From contig CANHJJ010000039.1 of the NCBI GenBank assembly GCA_947460565.1, positions 1 through 11,440 of the forward strand: a stretch of DNA of 11,440 bases, in the 5' to 3' direction. The number at the start of each line of letters is the position of its first letter. Positions within the stretch are counted from its first letter, which is position 1. Made by a program: the position numbers and the translations under genes. Origin of the DNA: Bacteroidota bacterium. Its GTDB lineage: Bacteria > Bacteroidota > Bacteroidia > UKL13-3. The notes beneath the pieces were generated by a model. It saw nothing but the letters and a program-made list of their open reading frames with translations, searched no databases and was not told the origin of the DNA. Below, piece after piece: positions 6,253 through 11,440 of this stretch.

Positions 6253-7875
6253 CTACTTTTTATTCATCAGCTGACTATATTTACTAAGGGCTTCTATAGC
6301 TTTTATAACCCCATTATCTTGCTTACTAACTACATTATAATATCCCTTTTCGCGCCATATTTGACGGGCAATTAAGGCCTTAAGTTGTAGTTTAATGAAG
6401 TTTTTGGATCTGTTAATCTCTAAGACTTTTGGCGAACTACTGTTTTGTTGCTTACAAAAGTCGATAAACATATTGAACGCAGCATCACTTATTTCGTATG
6501 ACTTATTATAAGCCTCCAAATCGCTAATAGCAGCAATTGAGTTCCGGTTTTTGTCTAAATAATCGTAAGCAAATTTGCTTAACAATCCATTAGCAAAAAC
6601 ATCTGTTAAAAAACGGGTATTGTAGCTTGTATCAATTGGCACAAAAACATCTGGATATATGCCGCCTCCACCGTATACAATCCGGTTTTTAATTTTGGTG
6701 CGATACTCTGTTGAATCATAGATCTTTTGTTTGCTTGCATCTTCTAATTCACCATTTTCAATACGGGCATATATATCGTTTTCATATTCATCATACCCGT
6801 TTGTTTTATAATCCTTCTGAATACAGCGGCCAGAGGGAGTATAATACCTAGAAACTGTCAAGCGCAAGGCAGACCCATCACTCAAATCAAACGGTTCCTG
6901 AACCAAACCCTTGCCAAAGCTTCTTCTGCCAACAACCAATCCCCTATCCCAATCTTGAACAGCGCCACTTAATATCTCACTCGCAGATGCGGAACCTTCA
7001 TCTATAAGTAACACCAATTTTCCTGTTTCAAATGCACCAGAATGTTCTGTAAAAAATTCTTGTTTGGGCTTGCTTCTGCCTTGTGTATAAACTATAAGTT
7101 TTTTACCATCTAATATTTCATCCGCCAATTCGGTGGCTGCATTCAAATAGCCACCGGGATTACCCCTCAAATCGAGAATTAAATTCTGTATGTTTTGCGC
7201 TTCCAGCTCGGCATATGCTTTTAAAAACTCATCGTGGGTAGTAGCAGCAAATCGACTAATTTTAATATATCCCGTCTCATCATTAATCATAAATGAGGCA
7301 TCCACACTATAAATGGGTATGGTGTTTCGCGTAATTTTAAAGTCTAGTATTTGCTTTTCATACGGCCTAAAAATAGTAACATTTACATCTGTTCCTCGTT
7401 TACCTCTTAATGATTTTATTACCTTATCGTTTGTGATTTTTACACCTGCCACGGGTGTTGTGTCTACCTTTATTATTCTATCCCCCGCCTTAATACCCAA
7501 CTCTTGCGAAGGCCCACCATTAATGGCTGAAACCACCATAATGGTATCATTCACTATATTAAACTCTACTCCTATTCCATCAAAATTTCCCTCAAGTGGC
7601 TCATTAGCTTTTTGTAGTTCTTCAGCAGGAATATAGGCCGAATGAGGATCTAAATTGCTCAGCATTTCGTTGAGCGTTTTGTTTTCCAAATCTTGTATGT
7701 TCACCGAATCAACGTAAGCCTCTTTAATAATGGATAACATTTCACCAAACTTACTACTTCCACCAATGCTTATTTTACCACCTGCAGAAGGTCGTAGCCA
7801 CATACCAATTAAAATCCCACTAGCTATTAGCATACCATAAATAAAAGGCTGCCATTTGTTATTATTATTTGTCAT
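6253..7875 (-). CDS. S41 family carboxyl-terminal processing peptidase (CtpA/Prc type)
   Basis: From the ATG at 7873-7875 (MTNNNNKWQP) the protein has 540 residues; a TTG at 7899 extends the frame but lies inside the promoter, so I reject it. Residues about 8-26 form a single membrane anchor or uncleaved signal, placing the protease in the periplasm. A PDZ domain spans about 88-172 (GNFDGIGVEF, GIKAGDRII). The S41 core carries LDLRGNPGG (234-242), the nucleophile Ser297 in DEGSASASE, Asp308 in AVQDW and the general base Lys322 in SFGKG; spacing of 11 and 25 residues equals that of E. coli Prc (Ser430, Asp441, Lys455). The tail beyond about 350 is the extended C-terminal region seen in Bacteroidota members. 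These enzymes cut protein C-termini after PDZ recognition; substrates here are unknown. It is divergent from murQ and convergent with aat. Confidence 0.95.
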   Translation of the reverse strand: MTNNNNKWQPFIYGMLIASGILIGMWLRPSAGGKISIGGSSKFGEMLSIIKEAYVDSVNIQDLENKTLNEMLSNLDPHSAYIPAEELQKANEPLEGNFDGIGVEFNIVNDTIMVVSAINGGPSQELGIKAGDRIIKVDTTPVAGVKITNDKVIKSLRGKRGTDVNVTIFRPYEKQILDFKITRNTIPIYSVDASFMINDETGYIKISRFAATTHDEFLKAYAELEAQNIQNLILDLRGNPGGYLNAATELADEILDGKKLIVYTQGRSKPKQEFFTEHSGAFETGKLVLLIDEGSASASEILSGAVQDWDRGLVVGRRSFGKGLVQEPFDLSDGSALRLTVSRYYTPSGRCIQKDYKTNGYDEYENDIYARIENGELEDASKQKIYDSTEYRTKIKNRIVYGGGGIYPDVFVPIDTSYNTRFLTDVFANGLLSKFAYDYLDKNRNSIAAISDLEAYNKSYEISDAAFNMFIDFCKQQNSSSPKVLEINRSKNFIKLQLKALIARQIWREKGYYNVVSKQDNGVIKAIEALSKYSQLMNKK

Positions 7876-7896
7876 ATTTGAACCAAAAACCTGGGT

Positions 7897-7929
7897 CAAA
7901 TATAAGCACTAATATTTCGACCTATGCAA
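7897..7929 (-). promoter_or_regulatory. Bacteroidota-type promoter for the S41 peptidase
   Basis: On the minus strand a perfect TATATTTG (7897-7904) follows a TTG (7927-7929) with 22 bases between. The start near 7893 gives a leader of about 17 bases to the ATG at 7875. This also shows that the upstream TTG at 7899 cannot be the translation start, because it overlaps the -7 element. Confidence 0.6.
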
Positions 7930-7947
7930 TGATTTAAATATTGTCTC

Positions 7948-8769
7948 ATGTCAAAAATATCGCGCACAACGAAAACAACCGAATCAAATTCAAAATATGT
8001 TCATTTAGAGAAGATGAGCACAACAGACTTATTGTATAATATCAATAATGAAGACAAAACAGTTCCACAAGCGATTGAAAAAACAATACCAAAAATTAAA
8101 AAACTAATAGATGCTGCCCATGAAAAAATGAGCAAAGGCGGCAGATTGTTTTACATTGGTGCCGGTACAAGCGGTCGACTTGGTATTGTAGATGCAAGCG
8201 AATGCCCTCCTACATTTGGTGTTGAGCAGGGTCTTGTGATAGGAATTATTGCTGGTGGAGACGCTGCCATTAGAAAGGCTGTTGAATTTGCTGAAGATGA
8301 TGAAAAACAAGCATGGAAAGACTTGTCCAACTATAAAATTAATAAAAAAGATTTTTTGATAGGCATAGCCGCAAGTGGATCAACACCCTATGTTTTTGCG
8401 GGCCTAAAAAAGGCACAAGAAAAAGGAATAAGAACGGGCTGCATAGTATGCAACAAGGGCTCAGAAGTAGCCAAATTTGCAGATTATCCTATTGAAGTGG
8501 TAGTTGGTGCAGAGTTTATTACTGGTAGTACTCGCATGAAATCAGGAACTGCTCAAAAATTGGTGTTAAACATGATTAGCACGTCCTTAATGATTAAATT
8601 GGGTAGAGTAAAAGGAAACAAAATGGTTGATATGCAATTAAGCAATAACAAGTTAATTAATCGCGGCACAAGAATGATTGCCGAAGAATTGGGTGTGGAT
8701 GAGATTACGGCTAAAGACTTGTTAAAAAAACATGGAAACGTTAGAAATGCGATTATAGCAAAAAAATAG
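7948..8769 (+). CDS. murQ: N-acetylmuramic acid 6-phosphate etherase
   Basis: MurQ cleaves the lactyl ether of MurNAc-6-phosphate to give GlcNAc-6-phosphate and D-lactate, a cytoplasmic step of peptidoglycan sugar recycling. The 273-residue protein is a single SIS domain with RLFYIGAGTSGRLGIVDASECPPTFG (66-91) and the TGSTRMKSGTAQK signature. Glu85 (ASEC) and Glu116 (AED) keep the 31-residue spacing of the E. coli catalytic acids Glu83 and Glu114. It is about 25 residues shorter than the E. coli enzyme, at the C-terminus. The start MSKISRTTKTTES is well placed, and a 72-base divergent gap separates it from the peptidase. No clear promoter was found; AAATATTG at 7936-7943 is a poor -7 match. 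No anhMurNAc kinase or transporter is in the window. The stop abuts the next ATG, which implies co-transcription with the membrane protein that follows. Confidence 0.96.
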   Translation: MSKISRTTKTTESNSKYVHLEKMSTTDLLYNINNEDKTVPQAIEKTIPKIKKLIDAAHEKMSKGGRLFYIGAGTSGRLGIVDASECPPTFGVEQGLVIGIIAGGDAAIRKAVEFAEDDEKQAWKDLSNYKINKKDFLIGIAASGSTPYVFAGLKKAQEKGIRTGCIVCNKGSEVAKFADYPIEVVVGAEFITGSTRMKSGTAQKLVLNMISTSLMIKLGRVKGNKMVDMQLSNNKLINRGTRMIAEELGVDEITAKDLLKKHGNVRNAIIAKK

Positions 8770-9225
8770 ATGGGCGACTGGGTGGTTAAAATATGTTGGG
8801 TGGTAGCAGTTAGTGCCATCAAATTTCTTGGTGGATTTCTATTGGCTTTAGGATATGGCTTTAGTACATTCTTTACCTTTGTGTGCACTGTGGGTGGGGG
8901 TATGATTGGGGTTGTTTTCTACCTTTACTTGTGGCAGTTTATATTAAAGCTAAAAAACAAATATTTCCCCAGCAACCCAAAGCCATTCAAATTCAAAACA
9001 TCATCTCGATTACTTGTTAAAATCATACGCAAATATGAGGTATACGGCATAGCCTTATTATCGCCAATTATATCGATTCCAATAGGCACCATTCTAGCAG
9101 CATCCATTGAGAAAAACAAATGGCGTATAAAGATTATTATGCTGGGTTCATTTTCCTTATGGGTGGTGATACTTATTGGACTTAAAACCCTATTTGGTAT
9201 TGATTTAAGTTCACTGTTCAAATAA
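8770..9225 (+). CDS. Small four-helix membrane protein coupled to murQ (function unknown)
   Basis: The ATG directly follows the murQ TAG (TAGATG), so translation is probably coupled and both genes form one operon. The 151-residue protein has four hydrophobic segments, about 7-29, 31-58, 91-112 and 121-143, separated by a basic loop (60-89: KLKNKYFPSNPKPFKFKTSSR) and a short KNKWRIK turn. The segment GIALLSPIISIPIGTILAAS has the Pro/Gly-broken helix seen in small inner-membrane export-type proteins (compare PF06695), but the resemblance is weak and I do not assign it. No signal peptide cleavage site or catalytic residue is visible. It ends one base from the stop of the DUF218 gene on the opposite strand. 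The position suggests a link to cell-wall recycling, which is inference from the operon only. Confidence 0.8.
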   Translation: MGDWVVKICWVVAVSAIKFLGGFLLALGYGFSTFFTFVCTVGGGMIGVVFYLYLWQFILKLKNKYFPSNPKPFKFKTSSRLLVKIIRKYEVYGIALLSPIISIPIGTILAASIEKNKWRIKIIMLGSFSLWVVILIGLKTLFGIDLSSLFK

Positions 9226-9226
9226 G

Positions 9227-9994
9227 TTAAATATAGCCTTTTGCTTTATATACCAACATACCAATCCATTCTTTAATTAAATATGTCCAGTTTTGCAAAG
9301 CACCATAACTTGGTATAATGGTGTTGAAAACAGTATAATTCTCAATCAAAGCTCTGAAGTTTGTTGAATACGGTGTTACGTTGAAGCCTTGTTTTTTGAA
9401 ACACGCCATAGACCTACGCATATGAAACGCAGAAGTCACAAGCAAATACCTTTTTTGTTGCCAAGACTTATCTCTACTCTCCAAAATTTGTTTGGTGAAC
9501 AAAGCATTCTCGAATGTGTTTATGGATCTCGACTCGGTTATAATGGCCGAATCAGGTATGCCTATTTGCAACATAAACTCTTTGGCAAGTAGGGCTTCAG
9601 CTGTATGTAAATTAAAGATACTATCAGTACCTGCGGTATAAATAATTTTATCCGACACGCCTTTTTTAAATAAAGAAATGGCCTGAATCATTCTGTCATT
9701 GCCATCTGCATAAACCGTTCTTTGGTTTTGATTATTTACTGCAATAGTCGAAACAAAGCCTCCCAAAATTATCAAGCCATCATAATGCTCTCCCGACCCT
9801 ACTTCAGTAGCATCTATCTCCCACATTTTAAAAAAATTAAGGCCAATAAAAGGGTTTGTAAAAAAAAGAAATAGTCCAACTCCTGAGTATAATAAATACT
9901 TTTTCTTTAGAAAAAAATAAAACAAAAAACACAATGTAATTAAACTAGCTGGAGCCACAATGGCATAAAGAATCTTAGATAAAATAAAAAACAT
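9227..9994 (-). CDS. DUF218 (YdcF/ElyC/SanA-like) membrane-anchored envelope protein
   Basis: The 255-residue protein has two N-terminal transmembrane segments (about 3-28 and 33-52) and then a DUF218 domain. Domain landmarks are DGLIILGG (72-79), NDRM (99-102), the conserved ESRSINTFENA (154-164), LLVTSAFHMRRSMACFKKQGF (184-204) and the C-terminal KEWIGMLVY (241-249). Two helices followed by DUF218 is the architecture of E. coli ElyC, an inner-membrane protein needed for normal peptidoglycan assembly, so a periplasmic or membrane-proximal envelope role is plausible; the exact reaction is not known for the family. It is the last gene of a minus-strand operon: its ATG is three bases after the stop of the upstream membrane gene. 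It converges on the murQ operon with one base between stops and no visible terminator. Confidence 0.9.
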   Translation of the reverse strand: MFFILSKILYAIVAPASLITLCFLFYFFLKKKYLLYSGVGLFLFFTNPFIGLNFFKMWEIDATEVGSGEHYDGLIILGGFVSTIAVNNQNQRTVYADGNDRMIQAISLFKKGVSDKIIYTAGTDSIFNLHTAEALLAKEFMLQIGIPDSAIITESRSINTFENALFTKQILESRDKSWQQKRYLLVTSAFHMRRSMACFKKQGFNVTPYSTNFRALIENYTVFNTIIPSYGALQNWTYLIKEWIGMLVYKAKGYI

Positions 9995-9997
9995 AGG

Positions 9998-10981
9998 CTA
10001 GCGGTTGAGTTGAAAGTAAAAACAAGAGGCTACAAAAAACAAATAAAATATTTCTTTTAAGTAAAACCTTTTACTGCTTAAGAAGAAATAGGCAACCAAC
10101 ATGCTTGTTGGTGTGCTTAAATAAATGAGATTGAAAATAAAATTTTTATCCTCTAGTGGGACAATTAATAATGAAAACAACAACAATAAGCCTAGGGTCA
10201 ATAATACCCTGCGCGTTTTCACATTATTCTTATAAAAGTTTGATTGAATAACGAATGCTGTATATAAAAGTAATCCCAACATCACAAACCAAGGAATGGC
10301 GGTGATCGGATCAATGGCTATTTTAATAAAGTACGTTTTGGTAAAACTAAGCTCAACAAATGCCATAAAATCATTTAAGTGGTTACTTAGGTAAAAAAAA
10401 GAGGTTGTAAAATAAATGGGTACAATGATGCCAATGAGGGCAACCATCAAATACTTAATATTAAAAGAGGTCATAGCCACAACAGATATTAAAATAAAGG
10501 GCAAATAGTTAATTATATCGTAATTAAACAAAATAGCCAAACCCAAATACATGCCCGCATCCAATACTAGATAAAGCGGTTTACTAGATTCGTATAAATA
10601 AAATAAACGTTGAAGGATTAATAGCAAAAAAGTGTTCGCTAGCATTTGTGGCGAAAGCACCATTTGCTCTGGGTATATGCTATTAAGCGTCACATACATT
10701 AAAGCTGGTAGCATTGAGTCTTTATGCAATACACTATGTTGGGTAGTAATATAATTAATTTGCAAAGACTGAAGATATATAACCAATGTAGCTACAACAA
10801 AATCAGTATTTGATGTGGGTCCCAATAGTTTCCAATAATTGAAAAAAAACTGAGCAAGTGGGGCATTAATACTAAGTTCAATTGGTTGAAAACTAAAATA
10901 AGGAAACAAACGAATCCCTATGGTAACGAGAAAAAGCGCTACAATTGAAAAAATATTATTTGAACGAAAAATGTTTAACAA
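9998..10981 (-). CDS. Polytopic membrane protein, DUF6427-like
   Basis: The 327-residue protein is almost entirely hydrophobic, with roughly eight to ten transmembrane helices and no signal peptide. The opening (MLNIFRSNNIFSIVALFLV) and the central block LLILQRLFYLYESSKPLYLVLDAGMYLGLAILFNY resemble the Bacteroidota-specific DUF6427 family, which has this same helix-rich layout and no known function. The start is TTG at 10981: an in-frame TAG lies three codons upstream and no ATG occurs until well inside the protein. It lies nine bases after the stop of the preceding gene and three bases before the DUF218 gene, so the three are one operon. Family assignment is by recalled pattern and remains moderate; the membrane character is certain. 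Confidence 0.8.
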   Translation of the reverse strand: MLNIFRSNNIFSIVALFLVTIGIRLFPYFSFQPIELSINAPLAQFFFNYWKLLGPTSNTDFVVATLVIYLQSLQINYITTQHSVLHKDSMLPALMYVTLNSIYPEQMVLSPQMLANTFLLLILQRLFYLYESSKPLYLVLDAGMYLGLAILFNYDIINYLPFILISVVAMTSFNIKYLMVALIGIIVPIYFTTSFFYLSNHLNDFMAFVELSFTKTYFIKIAIDPITAIPWFVMLGLLLYTAFVIQSNFYKNNVKTRRVLLTLGLLLLFSLLIVPLEDKNFIFNLIYLSTPTSMLVAYFFLSSKRFYLKEIFYLFFVASCFYFQLNR

Positions 10982-10990
10982 GGTCTGCTA

Positions 10991-11440
10991 TTAAAAAGTA
11001 ATTCGCATCAAAGTAAATCTCTTATCGCGTAAACTGCAAGCCAAGATACTATTTGAACTCACCTGCTTGGTTTCAGAGGGGATAATTAAAGCACTGGCAT
11101 TAATTGCTTTTACCAATATTTTGTTTTCCATAAGTCCCTTATTATTAGCATAACTTAACATCATATCCCCCTCTGTATTAACATCATTATTATAAACAAC
11201 ATAAAGGTTTTCTGGTGAAATTATTGGCACAATGGAAGAATAATAACCCCCATCACTAATTGAACTTTGCGACTTGGCAATGGTATTGTTAAACTGAAGG
11301 CTACCATCCGCATTAAAAGACATCATTTGCACATCATCATAATTATATACAGTTCGGCTATTGGTTTGCGGAAATCCATTTACATAATATGTATAGGTTT
11401 GTCTTGATAAGTAATATTTCTCAGCCAAGAGCAAACAACC
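10991..11440 (-). CDS. Uncharacterised beta-rich protein, C-terminal part (runs off right edge)
   Basis: The frame is open from the window edge (…GCLLLAEKYYLSRQ) to a TAA at 10991-10993, so about 149 C-terminal residues are visible and the N-terminus is missing. The sequence alternates short strands and turns (NYDDVQMMSFNADGSLQF, YYSSIVPIISPENLYVVYNND), typical of repeated beta-propeller blades in exported Bacteroidota proteins. The LLLAEKYYL … DDVQMMSFNADGSLQF … SISDGGYYSSIV series is reminiscent of a recurrent uncharacterised Bacteroidota family; I cannot name it. It is the first visible gene of the operon with the DUF6427-like and DUF218 genes (nine bases to the next start). A secreted or periplasmic location is likely but cannot be shown without the N-terminus. 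Confidence 0.8.
   Translation of the reverse strand, partial: GCLLLAEKYYLSRQTYTYYVNGFPQTNSRTVYNYDDVQMMSFNADGSLQFNNTIAKSQSSISDGGYYSSIVPIISPENLYVVYNNDVNTEGDMMLSYANNKGLMENKILVKAINASALIIPSETKQVSSNSILACSLRDKRFTLMRITF

Noticed and set aside
7876..7899. Eight-residue upstream extension of the S41 peptidase from a TTG
   Set aside because: The TTG overlaps the perfect -7 element TATATTTG; the ATG at 7875 gives a normal leader and membrane anchor.
1..11440. Search for mobile elements, CRISPR arrays, tRNA/rRNA genes and defence systems
   Set aside because: No transposase, integrase, long terminal inverted repeats, regularly spaced repeats or RNA-gene landmarks were seen on either strand. The gene content looks like stable chromosome.

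Overview
The window looks like ordinary chromosomal DNA of a Bacteroidota bacterium. Three things point there. (1) A secreted protein ends in the gliding-motility-associated (type B) sorting domain of the type IX secretion system. (2) Several genes are preceded by the Bacteroidota sigma factor signature TTG-N19..23-TAnnTTTG. (3) Start codons lack clear Shine-Dalgarno sequences, as is usual in this phylum. The DNA is AT-rich by eye. The order or genus cannot be fixed from the sequence alone.

Layout, left to right. Bases 1-2420 are minus-strand: the start of a small antitoxin-like protein (cut by the window edge), a class III PLP aminotransferase, a small acidic hypothetical protein with its own terminator, and gcvH with its own terminator. 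A possible 35-residue membrane peptide lies on the plus strand before gcvH. Bases 2566-6252 are plus-strand: a 793-residue secreted protein with fibronectin-III-like modules and a T9SS sorting domain, a 125-residue hypothetical protein with a strong terminator, and aat (leucyl/phenylalanyl-tRNA-protein transferase). A minus-strand S41 carboxyl-terminal processing peptidase meets aat tail to tail with no bases between them. Divergent from the peptidase is murQ, abutted stop-to-start by a small four-helix membrane protein. These in turn meet, tail to tail with one base between, a minus-strand operon of three envelope-type genes: the C-terminal end of a beta-rich protein, a polytopic membrane protein resembling DUF6427, and a DUF218/YdcF-ElyC-like protein.

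The genes from about 6253 to the right edge share a cell-envelope flavour: peptidase, MurNAc-6-phosphate recycling, small membrane proteins and DUF218. The left half is housekeeping (amino-acid and glycine metabolism, N-degron tagging). No mobile element, CRISPR array, RNA gene or defence island is visible, and I did not find a convincing new biological system. The most useful second looks are the two genes whose non-ATG start codons sit directly behind a promoter-like element, the hairpin that covers the aminotransferase start region, the uncharacterised membrane protein coupled to murQ, and the short peptide overlapping the gcvH terminator.
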